Positions 41,923 through 50,663 of a stretch of 64,000 nucleotides of DNA are shown in pieces. Origin of the DNA: Anaerolinea sp. (GTDB taxonomy: Bacteria > Chloroflexota > Dehalococcoidia > Tepidiformales > Tepidiformaceae). The notes beneath the pieces are model-generated. The model did no database searches. It was not told the DNA's origin and saw only the letters and a list, made by a program, of their open reading frames with translations. The translations under genes were made by a program, and so were the position numbers. Each line of letters begins with the position of its first letter. Within the stretch, counting starts at the first letter, position 1. The stretch spans positions 1-64,000 of the forward strand of contig PNKC01000004.1 in NCBI GenBank assembly GCA_013822275.1, in the 5' to 3' direction.

Positions 41923-44900
41923 ATGCCGGCCAACCTTCTTCTCGTTCCCTACGGTCCGGAAGCCACCGGCGCACTCCGTTCAGCGATCGCCTCCGCTCAA
42001 GCCGGTGACCCTCTCGCTCCGGTGACGGTGGCAGTGCCTTCCAACTACGCTGGCCTCGCGCTTCGCCGCCAACTGGCGCGGGAGGGGGCGCTCCTCAACG
42101 TCCGTTTCCTCGTCCTTCCGCGTGTGGCCGAGTTGTTGGGGGCGCCTTCGCTCGCCGCGGCCGGCAAACGCCCCCTCACACCGTGGCTCCGGGCGGAGGC
42201 CGTCCGCGCCGCCCTGGCAGATCACATTCAGGTAAATCCGGCGAGCATGTTCGCCTCCATCGGCGACCACCTCGCGACCGAAGTCAGCCTCGATGCGACC
42301 TTCCGCGATCTCCGCGAGGCGGGCGAACCCGTCCTCGAACGGATCGCTACGTCTGGGACGCGCGCGCGGGAGGTTGTTTCCCTCTTCCGGCGCTACCGCC
42401 AGGTCACGGCGGGGGGTTACTACGACTCCCCGGACCTCGCGGCGGCTGCCGCCGGGGCCGTGGACGCCGGCTCGCCGACACTCCGGGACATTGGCCACGT
42501 CGTCCTCTACCTGCCTCGGGCCCTCTCCGAATCCGAAGCCACGCTCATCGACGCGCTGGCAGACCGTGGCCTGGCCACCGTCATCCTCGGCGTGACCGGA
42601 AGTTCGCCCGCGGATGCCGCCTCGCGCCGGATGGAGGCGCGCCTCAGCCGCGGCGTGGTCCGCCCCGCCCTCTTCACTGCCGCGGAGCCGCCCATCGCCA
42701 CGCACGTCGTTGCGGTAACTGACACCCATGAAGAGGTGCGCATGGTTGCCCGCCTGGTCATGCAGCGCCTCAGGAGCGGCACGCCGCTCTACCGGATGGC
42801 CGTCCTCTACCCCGTCCCGGAAAAGTACGCCGCCGCGGTCCATGAGCAGTTCCAGGCGTCGGCCATCCCGCACAACGGTCCGTCCGTGGTCACCCTCGCC
42901 CAATGCATCGCCGGCCGCTTCCTGCTCGCCATGATCGAACTGGAGGAATCTGGCTATCGCCGCGACGCTGTGATGGACTGGCTCACCTCCGCGCCGGTCA
43001 TCGAACCTGGCCATGGTCACGTTCCCACTGGTTGGTGGGACACAATCTCCCGCGCTGCCGGCGTTGTGGCCGGTCCGGAGCAGTGGGCACAGCGGCTCGC
43101 CACCTATGAGCGGGCTCTGAAGGAGCGCCAGACCAGTGCGGAGCGCCCGCTCTCCGACGGCCAGCAACGCCGGGTCGCGAACGAACTGACCCAGGTCCGC
43201 AGGCTGAGGGACTTCATCCACGGCCTTGCCACTGATCTGGCCGCGCCCGGGCGGTCGACCTGGAAGGACCACGGGGAGTGGGCGCGCGGCCTGCTCAAAC
43301 GCTACCTGGGGCACCCGGATGACCTATCCGGCGGCCTGGCCCGCGAGCACCAGGAGGCCGAGCGGGCTGCCTACGAGCAGGTGCTCGAACAGCTTGCTAA
43401 TCTCGAAGCGCTCGACGTCATCGCCGCCCGTGCCGGTGGCGCCCGGACGATCTCCTCCGCCACCTTCATGCGCGCGCTCGATCAACTGCTCCAATCGGCG
43501 GGGCCGCGCGTCGAGAACTTCGGAACCGGCGTCTTCACCGCGGCCATCAGCCACGCGGCGGGCATGGAGTTCGATACCGTCTTCATCTTGGGCATGGTCG
43601 AAGGCCAGGCGCCCGCCATCGGCCGCGATGACCCGCTCCTCCCGGACCGTGAACGGGAGGCCGCCGGCCCTTCCCTGCCCCTGCGCGCGTCGCGGCGCGA
43701 CGAAGAAACGCGCAACTATCTCGCCGCCCTCGCCACCGCCCGCGAGCGTTTCCTCCTCTTCCCTGCCGCGGACCTCGGCGGCCAGCAGAAACATCTCCCG
43801 TCGCGCTGGCTGCTGGAATCCGCTACCCGCCTGAGCGGCGCCACGACCACACTCGGGACGAAGGAGTTTCTCGCGCTCCCGCCCGCCACCTGGCTCACGC
43901 GCGTCCCTTCGTTCCAGGCCGCCCTCGACAGCACACTCGAACCGGCCCTCGCCCAGGAGTACGACCTCCGCAATCTCACTCGCGGCGGCGATCCTGCGCG
44001 CTACCCGCTCGCGCTCGCGGAACCATCCATCGGCCGAGGGATCGAAGCCATACGCTACCGGGGGGTGGCAGCCGTCACGCGATTCGACGGCTTCATCGGC
44101 CCGCGTCCCGAGCTGCGCCCGTCCACCACCCACCCGGCCTCGCCAACCGCTCTCCAGACCTGGGCGACCTGCCCCTTCAGCTACTTCCTCAAGAATGTCA
44201 TCCACGTGAGCGAACAGGAAGACCCGGAAGACATCCTCGTCCTCAGCCCGGCTGAGCGCGGCAACATCATCCATGCCGCCCTGGACGCCTTCATGAAGAA
44301 CAACACCGGCTGGCGCGGCCCCTGGACGCCAGCCCATCTCCAGTCGTTGCTCGATATCGCCGGCCGCCTCTGCGATGCGGCCGAAGCGGAGGGCATCACC
44401 GGCAAACCCCTCCTCTGGAAACTCGAACGGGACCGCATCAAACGCGACCTGGAGGGGTTCCTGGAGAAGGACGCCGAGCGCTCCGCCGCGACCGGTTTCT
44501 ATTTTCTCGCGGGCGAGCACTCCTTCGGCGGTGCCGGCGCCCCCAACCCCCCTGTCGAAGTCGCGCTCAATGACGGCACGGCCATCGCCTTCCGGGGACG
44601 CATCGACCGCGTGGACCAGCGGGCGGACGGCGCCCTGGCCGTCTACGACTACAAGACGGGCGGGACGTCTTCGTACCGGGGCATGGACGCCGACCCCACG
44701 AAAGGCGGCCAACTGCTGCAACTCCCCGTCTACGCCCTCGCCGCCAGCCAGGCGTTCCCCGGCGGACGGGCGGGCGTGGATGCCAACTACTGGTTCGTTA
44801 CCCGGCGCGCTGGCTATGAGCCCATCGGGAGTTTCATCGCCGATGATGACCTGGCCGCGTTCCGCGCACAGCTCCAGCTCATCGCCACCGGCATCGCGGA

Positions 44901-45099
44901 CGGGCTCTTCATCGCGAACCCCGGCAAGCTGGACGGGCGCCCGGGCGGCAGCCCCAACCAGAACTGCCGCTACTGCCCCTACGACCGCCTTTGTGCCCAG
45001 GACCGAAGACGTGCCTGGGAGCGGAAGCAAGCCGACCATGCCGTGGCGCCCTACCGCGCCCTCACGGCGACGATTGGAGATGCGGATGCAGCCCACTGA
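41923..45099 (+). CDS. addB: AddB-like helicase-nuclease subunit
   Basis: Protein of 1058 residues. The C-terminal PD-(D/E)XK nuclease has GNIIHAALDAF, GRIDRVDQ and VYDYKTGG as active-site pieces, and an iron-sulfur cluster is predicted from Cys in TWATCPFSYF plus NCRYCPYDRLC. The N-terminus (LLLVPYGPEATGALRSAI) occupies the position of the AddB P-loop but lacks GKT/S, so ATP binding by this subunit is doubtful. AddAB processes double-strand breaks for RecA loading. GGAGG precedes the ATG. TACACT near 41852 is a possible -10. It overlaps addA by 14 bases. Confidence 0.87.
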   Translation: MPANLLLVPYGPEATGALRSAIASAQAGDPLAPVTVAVPSNYAGLALRRQLAREGALLNVRFLVLPRVAELLGAPSLAAAGKRPLTPWLRAEAVRAALADHIQVNPASMFASIGDHLATEVSLDATFRDLREAGEPVLERIATSGTRAREVVSLFRRYRQVTAGGYYDSPDLAAAAAGAVDAGSPTLRDIGHVVLYLPRALSESEATLIDALADRGLATVILGVTGSSPADAASRRMEARLSRGVVRPALFTAAEPPIATHVVAVTDTHEEVRMVARLVMQRLRSGTPLYRMAVLYPVPEKYAAAVHEQFQASAIPHNGPSVVTLAQCIAGRFLLAMIELEESGYRRDAVMDWLTSAPVIEPGHGHVPTGWWDTISRAAGVVAGPEQWAQRLATYERALKERQTSAERPLSDGQQRRVANELTQVRRLRDFIHGLATDLAAPGRSTWKDHGEWARGLLKRYLGHPDDLSGGLAREHQEAERAAYEQVLEQLANLEALDVIAARAGGARTISSATFMRALDQLLQSAGPRVENFGTGVFTAAISHAAGMEFDTVFILGMVEGQAPAIGRDDPLLPDREREAAGPSLPLRASRRDEETRNYLAALATARERFLLFPAADLGGQQKHLPSRWLLESATRLSGATTTLGTKEFLALPPATWLTRVPSFQAALDSTLEPALAQEYDLRNLTRGGDPARYPLALAEPSIGRGIEAIRYRGVAAVTRFDGFIGPRPELRPSTTHPASPTALQTWATCPFSYFLKNVIHVSEQEDPEDILVLSPAERGNIIHAALDAFMKNNTGWRGPWTPAHLQSLLDIAGRLCDAAEAEGITGKPLLWKLERDRIKRDLEGFLEKDAERSAATGFYFLAGEHSFGGAGAPNPPVEVALNDGTAIAFRGRIDRVDQRADGALAVYDYKTGGTSSYRGMDADPTKGGQLLQLPVYALAASQAFPGGRAGVDANYWFVTRRAGYEPIGSFIADDDLAAFRAQLQLIATGIADGLFIANPGKLDGRPGGSPNQNCRYCPYDRLCAQDRRRAWERKQADHAVAPYRALTATIGDADAAH

Positions 45100-48000
45100 G
45101 ATCCTCGCCGACCAGCCCGCCCGAGACCGCATCGCCAACGCCCTCGACCAAACCCTCTTCGTGGAAGCCAGCGCGGGCACCGGCAAGACCACGGCCCTTG
45201 TCGGGCGGGTTGTGAACCTCGTCCTCCACGGCGTCCCCATCCGCCGGATCGCCGCGATCACTTTCACGGAGGCGGCGGCCGCCGAGCTCAAGGACCGCGT
45301 CCGCACCGGACTTGAAAGCTCCCTGGCGACGGCCGCCGTTTCCTCTCCGGCCGCAGTGCGCTGCCAGGCTGCCCTCAACGACCTCGATGGCGCCGCGATG
45401 CAAACGCTCCACGCCTTCGCTCAGCGCATCCTTGCCCTCTATCCGCTGGAAGCCGGGTTGCCTCCCCAACTGACCATCAGCGACGAGATCCGGGCGGGCA
45501 TCGACTTCAATGAGGACTGGCAGCAGTTCATGGACCACCTCCTCCGCCTGGACAACGCTGCCCTCGCCCGCGCTTTCACCCTTGGCCTGGAGGTGAGAAA
45601 CCTCCGCACCATCGCGCTCGCCTTCGGCCGGAACCTGGACCGCCTCGCCGAGGCACGCTTCGCTGACGAGCCATTCCAGGTGAACCGGGAGGATCTGCTG
45701 CGCGAGCTCGCGGTCGCCGATGAAGAAGTGGTGTCGCGAGGGCTGGAATCCGCCGGCGGACCCCTCGTCACCCACATCCTCTCGCTCAGGCCGTTGGTCG
45801 AGGAACTCGAAACGGCCGGGGGCGACGATCAGTTCCTCTCGCCCCTTGTTGGCCGCTCCGTCAGCATGCGGAACAGGTCGGAGGACAATCCCATTTGGGA
45901 CCCCGTCAAGCGACAGCCCGCCGTCAAAAGCCGTGCCCACGCAGCCCTGACCGCCGCCGAGCGTGAACGGGCCCGCCTCATTGCCGGCGCCCGTACCGAG
46001 TGCCTCATCCCCGTCCTCCGCCAGCTCCAGCAGTTCACGCTCGACCGTGCCCGCGAGCGCCGGATGCGCGGCACGCTCCACTACGACGACCTCCTGGTCC
46101 TCGCCCGCGACCTTCTCCGGACCAACGCCGCCGTCCGCGCGGCCGTCGCCGGGCGCTTCTCCCACATCCTCATCGACGAGTTCCAGGACACCGACCCGAT
46201 CCAGGTGGAAATTGCCGCCCTGCTGGCGGCCAGCACTGACAACGTCGCCGGCCTCGACTGGCACCAGATCCCCGTCCACGAGGGGCGCCTGTTCTTTGTC
46301 GGTGACCCGAAGCAATCGATCTACCGTTTCCGCCGGGCAGACATCCTCCTCTACCAACAGGCGAAGGAGCATTTCGGCGGCGAGCTCAGCCTCACGGCGA
46401 ACTTCCGCTCGCGCTCGCCGATCCTGGATTGGGTGAACAGCATCTTCAGCCGCCTGATCGGGATGGAGGCCCAACCGGGCCAGCCGGCCTACCGGCCACT
46501 CACCGGTGGCCGCCAGCACCGGGAGAGCGCCGGGCAGGTCGTCCACCTCGTGGGCGGCCCTCTCGACGGCAACATCGACCAGGTGCGCGAGGTGGAAGCG
46601 GACCACCTCGTCTCCCTCATCCAGTCCATCCGCGGCCAGTGGGATGTTGACGACGCGGCCGGCGGCACGCGAAAAGCCCACCTCAACGACATCGCCATCC
46701 TCCTTCCGACGCGCGCTACCTTCAGCGCCATCGAACGCGCCCTCGAGGCGTCCAACGTCCCGTTCAGGCTGGAGAGCCGCTCCCTGCTTTATCGCACCCA
46801 GGAAGTTGTGGACCTCACGAACCTCCTCGCCGCCATTGACGACCCCACAGACGACGTCTCGGTCGTCGCCGCCCTCCGTTCGCCAGCTTTTGGCTGCGCC
46901 GACGACGAGCTCTATGAGTACGCCTGCGCGGGTGGTTCCTGGGACTATACCGGCGCCGTCCCGGAAGTTGGGCCCGGGCACCCGGTCCCGGCCGCGCTTG
47001 CCACGCTCAGGGAACTGCACGGGTCTCGCTGGTGGTTCACGGTCAGTGAAATGGTCGAACGCGTGATCCGCGAACGAAGGCTCATGGAGATCGCCCTTGC
47101 CAACCGGAGGCCGCGCGAAACCTGGCAACGGCTCCGCTTCGTCCAGGACCAGGCGCGGGCTTTCGAGCAGGCTGGCGGCGCCACTCTCCGACAGTTCGCC
47201 GGCTGGCTCCGCACGCAGGCCGATGAGGGCTCTCGCGTGGCCGAATCCGTCGTCCCCGAATCCGACGACGACGCCGTTCGCGTCATGACCGTGCATGCCG
47301 CCAAGGGCCTGGAGTTTCCCATCGTCCTTCTCGCCGGCCTCAACCGGGACGACACCGACGAGCGCGGCATCGCCTACTGGCGGGAGGGTTCGGCCACCCC
47401 CGAAGTCCGCGTTGGCAGCCTGGCTGCCGGCTATTTCCAGACCGCCGGCTTTGACGACGCCCGTGCCGGCGAAAAACTCATGGGTGAACTGGAGGACTAC
47501 CGCCTCTACTACGTCGCGGCCACTCGGGCCCGCGATCACCTGGTTGTCAGTCTCCACCACAAAGCGGGAGGCAAGAGCCACGCTGCCCAGACGTACGCCC
47601 TTTGCCAGGCTGCCGGGATGCCGCTGACAACGGTGCCCCCTGTTGCTCCAGCATCCGGACCGCCCCAGGCAGGGACACCGCCCACCGCTGCGGTATTGGA
47701 AGAACGGGCTGCGTGGCTCACGCAGCGTGATGCGCTTCTTCGCGCCAACATGCGCGCCCGGACGCTCGCCGCGACGGTCATCGCACACGGCCTCGAATTG
47801 CCCGGCACGGAAGTCGTCGTGAACGACGAACAGGTCGACGCCGAACAGCCATGGCGCCGCGGGCGCGCCGGCACCAACCTCGGGCGCGCGGTCCACGCCG
47901 TCCTTCAGTCGATCGACCTCGCCACCGGTGAGGGTCTGGCCGCCGCTGCTGCCGCCCAGGCTGTCGCCGAGGGCGTCCCTGGCCGGGAGCCCGAGATCAT

Positions 48001-48394
48001 TGGTCTGGTCCGCGTCGCCCTCGGCTCCAGGGCCGTGCGCGAGGCTGTGGCCTCGGGACGCTTCTGGCGCGAGGTGTACGTGGCTGCCGATATCGACGGC
48101 ACCGTCATCGAAGGCTTCATCGACCTGCTCTACGAAACGCCCGAGGGCCTCGTCATCGTGGACTACAAGACCGACTCCGCCAGGGACGCGCAGGAAGTCA
48201 ACGCGGCGATGGAGCGCTACACGTCTCAAGGCGCCGCGTACGCACTTGCCCTCCAGCAGGCCATGCCCGGCCGGAAGGTGGCGAAGTGCGTTTTCGTCTT
48301 CGTCCGCCCGGATATGGAGCCCGCCATAACGGACCTCGCCGCCGCCGTAGCCACGGTGAGGGGTAGCCTCGCTACGGCTGCTGCCGCGCCTTGA
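45086..48394 (+). CDS. addA: AddA-like UvrD-family helicase-nuclease
   Basis: Superfamily 1 helicase of 1102 residues with a C-terminal nuclease. Motifs: Walker A FVEASAGTGKTTAL near the N-terminus, Ia ITFTEAAAAELKDR, II HILIDEFQDTDPIQ, III FVGDPKQSIYRFRRAD, IV LTANFRSR, V MTVHAAKGLEFPIVLLAG, VI YYVAATRARDHL. The nuclease has FIDLLYETPEGLVIVDYKTD. Together with AddB this is a dual-nuclease AddAB enzyme. ATG 45086 is chosen for GGAGA five bases upstream; ATG 45080 is also in frame. Its 3' end overlaps the convergent selenoprotein gene by 23 bases. Confidence 0.9.
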   Translation: MQPTEILADQPARDRIANALDQTLFVEASAGTGKTTALVGRVVNLVLHGVPIRRIAAITFTEAAAAELKDRVRTGLESSLATAAVSSPAAVRCQAALNDLDGAAMQTLHAFAQRILALYPLEAGLPPQLTISDEIRAGIDFNEDWQQFMDHLLRLDNAALARAFTLGLEVRNLRTIALAFGRNLDRLAEARFADEPFQVNREDLLRELAVADEEVVSRGLESAGGPLVTHILSLRPLVEELETAGGDDQFLSPLVGRSVSMRNRSEDNPIWDPVKRQPAVKSRAHAALTAAERERARLIAGARTECLIPVLRQLQQFTLDRARERRMRGTLHYDDLLVLARDLLRTNAAVRAAVAGRFSHILIDEFQDTDPIQVEIAALLAASTDNVAGLDWHQIPVHEGRLFFVGDPKQSIYRFRRADILLYQQAKEHFGGELSLTANFRSRSPILDWVNSIFSRLIGMEAQPGQPAYRPLTGGRQHRESAGQVVHLVGGPLDGNIDQVREVEADHLVSLIQSIRGQWDVDDAAGGTRKAHLNDIAILLPTRATFSAIERALEASNVPFRLESRSLLYRTQEVVDLTNLLAAIDDPTDDVSVVAALRSPAFGCADDELYEYACAGGSWDYTGAVPEVGPGHPVPAALATLRELHGSRWWFTVSEMVERVIRERRLMEIALANRRPRETWQRLRFVQDQARAFEQAGGATLRQFAGWLRTQADEGSRVAESVVPESDDDAVRVMTVHAAKGLEFPIVLLAGLNRDDTDERGIAYWREGSATPEVRVGSLAAGYFQTAGFDDARAGEKLMGELEDYRLYYVAATRARDHLVVSLHHKAGGKSHAAQTYALCQAAGMPLTTVPPVAPASGPPQAGTPPTAAVLEERAAWLTQRDALLRANMRARTLAATVIAHGLELPGTEVVVNDEQVDAEQPWRRGRAGTNLGRAVHAVLQSIDLATGEGLAAAAAAQAVAEGVPGREPEIIGLVRVALGSRAVREAVASGRFWREVYVAADIDGTVIEGFIDLLYETPEGLVIVDYKTDSARDAQEVNAAMERYTSQGAAYALALQQAMPGRKVAKCVFVFVRPDMEPAITDLAAAVATVRGSLATAAAAP

Positions 48395-49223
48395 GCATCC
48401 GTTCGACGATCGGGCTCGGCTTCGGTGGGTGCCAGGTCTTGTACGCCACTTCCAGTGGTACCGGCCATTCGGCGTCTATGTCCAGGCGGTAGCCCGGCTC
48501 CCCGGCTTCCGCCAGCGCCTGGACCGCCCCCCGCGCGACCTTCAGCATCAGGGCGTCGTTGTGGGGCGTCCCGAAACTGTGCCCAAACGGGAACTCGACG
48601 CCGACGATTCGCGACAGGCGGAACTTCTGGGCGAGGTCCGGCACCATCGTGACCGTGACCGTGGGGATTCCGAGGCTTTCAATCACACGTGCCAGCACGG
48701 GCACGTTCCTGCAGCAATCCGGTCAGGCAGGCGCCAGCAGCAGCACGTCTACGGCGCGCTCTTTCAGGCGGGCGGCGAGTTCGGGCCCCTGGACGTTTCG
48801 CCAGTCCTCCAGCCTCCGGTCCTGGTAGCCCATGAACGAGTATGCCTCGTCCGCGAGCCGGCCAATCGCGCCTTCCTTCTCCAGCTGGGTGAAGGCCCGG
48901 AAGGGCAGCACAACGTCGATGTCTTCCAGCAGGCTGGCGTGGCTGATGTGCAGGTGCGAGCAGCCAATCTGCTCCTGCCGGACATCCCGCGGGATGACCC
49001 GGTAGGTCGGATCGCCCCAGGTTGGCTCTTGCCGCTCGCGCTCCTCGTCGAAACCCTCCTGGCTGTCCTTCAGGAACACACCAGCGGACGTCATCAGCGC
49101 GATCGTGCACTGCTGGACCGGTTTGGGCAGGGGCGTCCAGACAGGCGGTTCGTCGATGGCCGGGGTCGATTCGTACATCGTCCGCATGGAACGCGGAAGG
49201 AACTTGTAGCTGTCGATGGGCAT
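48372..49223 (-). CDS. GrdB-like selenoprotein, in-frame TGA decoded as selenocysteine
   Basis: One frame runs from ATG 49223 to 48372 with a single internal TGA at 48725-48723. Reading it as Sec gives 283 residues with Sec167 in LLLAPA-U-PDCC: a U-x-x-C redox motif (Sec167, Cys170). The upstream half contains ALMTSAGVFLKD, GDPTYRVIPRDV, VVLPFRAFTQLEKEGAIGRL and ADEAYSFMGY, shared with glycine/sarcosine/betaine reductase subunit B proteins. The downstream half continues the family (VIESLGIPTVTVTMVPDLAQ, then VEFPFGHSFG). A SECIS hairpin follows the TGA. GAGGAGG lies 6-7 bases before ATG, with TAGAAT further upstream. No grdA, C, D or E nearby; a thiol/selenol reductase role is inferred. Confidence 0.88.
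48687..48706 (-). promoter_or_regulatory. Bacterial SECIS hairpin
   Basis: On the minus strand, ACGTGCC, loop CGTGCT, GGCACGT: a perfect 7-bp stem. The apical loop starts 23 bases after the TGA, within the known bacterial range of about 16-37, and has G as its second base, as SelB-recognised loops do. It lies inside the coding sequence immediately after the U-x-x-C codons. Confidence 0.8.
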
Positions 49224-49245
49224 CGGTCGCCTCCTCTCGGCGATT

Positions 49246-50610
49246 CTACTGCTTTCCGAAGATCACGCCCGGGTTGAGCAGGTTCGCCGGGTCGAGCGCG
49301 GCCTTGATGGCCCGCATCGCCGCGATGTCGCTTTCCGAGCGGGTGAGGTGGAGCCAGCGGGTCTTCGCCACCCCAATGCCGTGCTCCGCGCTGATGCTTC
49401 CGCCAAGCTCCGCAACCAGCCGCAGCACGGCGTCCGTTGCCCTATCGTCGTCCGCCGCCAGGCCAAGCACGTTGACGTGCAGGTTTCCATCCGCGATATG
49501 GCCAAAGAGGATCGGGCGCGCCTCCGGGGCCGCCTTCTTCACGGTCCCACGCACGCAGGCTTCGAATTCCTCGAGCCTTGGCAGTGGCAGCGCCACGTCC
49601 AGCTTGTGCGGCACGCCCTCGGCGTTGATCGACTCCGTATGCCGCTCCCTGTACGCCCAGAGCCGTGCTCGCTGGGATCGCTCCGAGGCGACCGCGCTCG
49701 CCTCGAAACCCCCGGCCGCTTCGAGCGCGCCCACGAGTTCGCCCATCGGGTCATCCCGGGCGGCGCATTCGAACAGCAGGTAGCAGGGCGCCCGGTCTGG
49801 AAAGGGCGCCGGAAGGCCGGTGTGGCGGAGCACCAGGTCGAGACCGTCCGCGAAGAATACCTCGGCCGCCTCCAGCGAAGGCGCGTGCGCACGTACCACG
49901 GACACGACGCCCAGCGCCGCCGCTACGCCGTCGACCGCGAGCAAGGCTGCCGCCCTGCCGGCCAGTTGCGGGATCAGCCGCAGGCGAGCCCGTGTGACTA
50001 TCGCCAGCGTCCCTTCGCTCCCGGCAAGCAGTCCGGGGATGTCGTAGCCCGTGTTGTCCTTCGCGAGGCCCGGCAACCGCCGAATCACGCTGCCGTCCAC
50101 CCGAGCGGCCTCAATTCCGCCGACCTGCGCCCGCATCGGCCCGTAGCGCAACACGCGGATGCCGCCGGCGTTCGTCGCGATCATCCCGCCGATCGTGCAA
50201 CTATCACGCGAGGCCAGGTCCACGCCGAAGTTCCAGCCCGCCGCGCGGATGTGTTCCTGCAGCCGCGCCAGCGTCACGCCCGCGCCGACCGTGACTTCGC
50301 CCGCGACCGCATCCACTTCCCCGAGTGACGAGAGCCGTGAAGAGGAAACCACCACCTCCCCGCCGCGCGGGACGCCGCCGCCAACCAGGCCCGTGTTTCC
50401 GCCCTGCGGCACCACGGGCACGCCCGCCTCGGTGAGGATTCGGAGGGATTCGGCCAGCTCGGCCGTGTCGCCGGGGCGGACCACAAACCGCGCGTCCCCA
50501 GAGTACCGGCGGGTCCAGTCAGTTTCGTAGGACGCCTTCACATCCGCGTCGCGCAGGACGTGCTCAGGCCCAACGACCCCCGCAACTCTGGCTGCCAGGT
50601 GATCCGTCAC
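49246..50610 (-). CDS. FAD-linked oxidase, glycolate oxidase GlcD / D-lactate dehydrogenase type
   Basis: Protein of 454 residues. The FAD-binding PCMH domain has VVPQGGNTGLVGGGVPRGGE (pyrophosphate loop), GVDLASRDSCTIGGMIATNA with GGIRVLRYG, and GLLAGSEGTLAIVT. The C-terminal cap domain has FGHIADGNLHVNVL (conserved catalytic-site His/Asn) and SAEHGIGVAKTRWL. It oxidises a 2-hydroxy acid such as glycolate or D-lactate; the acceptor is unknown. The GTG at 50610 is inferred from the conserved N-terminus. The selenoprotein gene follows on the same strand after 22 bases, so the two may be co-transcribed, though the selenoprotein has its own promoter-like TAGAAT. Confidence 0.88.
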   Translation of the reverse strand: MTDHLAARVAGVVGPEHVLRDADVKASYETDWTRRYSGDARFVVRPGDTAELAESLRILTEAGVPVVPQGGNTGLVGGGVPRGGEVVVSSSRLSSLGEVDAVAGEVTVGAGVTLARLQEHIRAAGWNFGVDLASRDSCTIGGMIATNAGGIRVLRYGPMRAQVGGIEAARVDGSVIRRLPGLAKDNTGYDIPGLLAGSEGTLAIVTRARLRLIPQLAGRAAALLAVDGVAAALGVVSVVRAHAPSLEAAEVFFADGLDLVLRHTGLPAPFPDRAPCYLLFECAARDDPMGELVGALEAAGGFEASAVASERSQRARLWAYRERHTESINAEGVPHKLDVALPLPRLEEFEACVRGTVKKAAPEARPILFGHIADGNLHVNVLGLAADDDRATDAVLRLVAELGGSISAEHGIGVAKTRWLHLTRSESDIAAMRAIKAALDPANLLNPGVIFGKQ

Positions 50611-50663
50611 CTCGCGATTCTTGCCCCTCCCTTTCGGGGGCGCAATCGGCGAACGCGCCCGAT

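Noticed and set aside
48404-48704. Separate small protein starting at GTG 48704
   Set aside because: It is the C-terminal part of the selenoprotein, in the same frame six codons after the Sec TGA, and the GTG has no ribosome-binding site.
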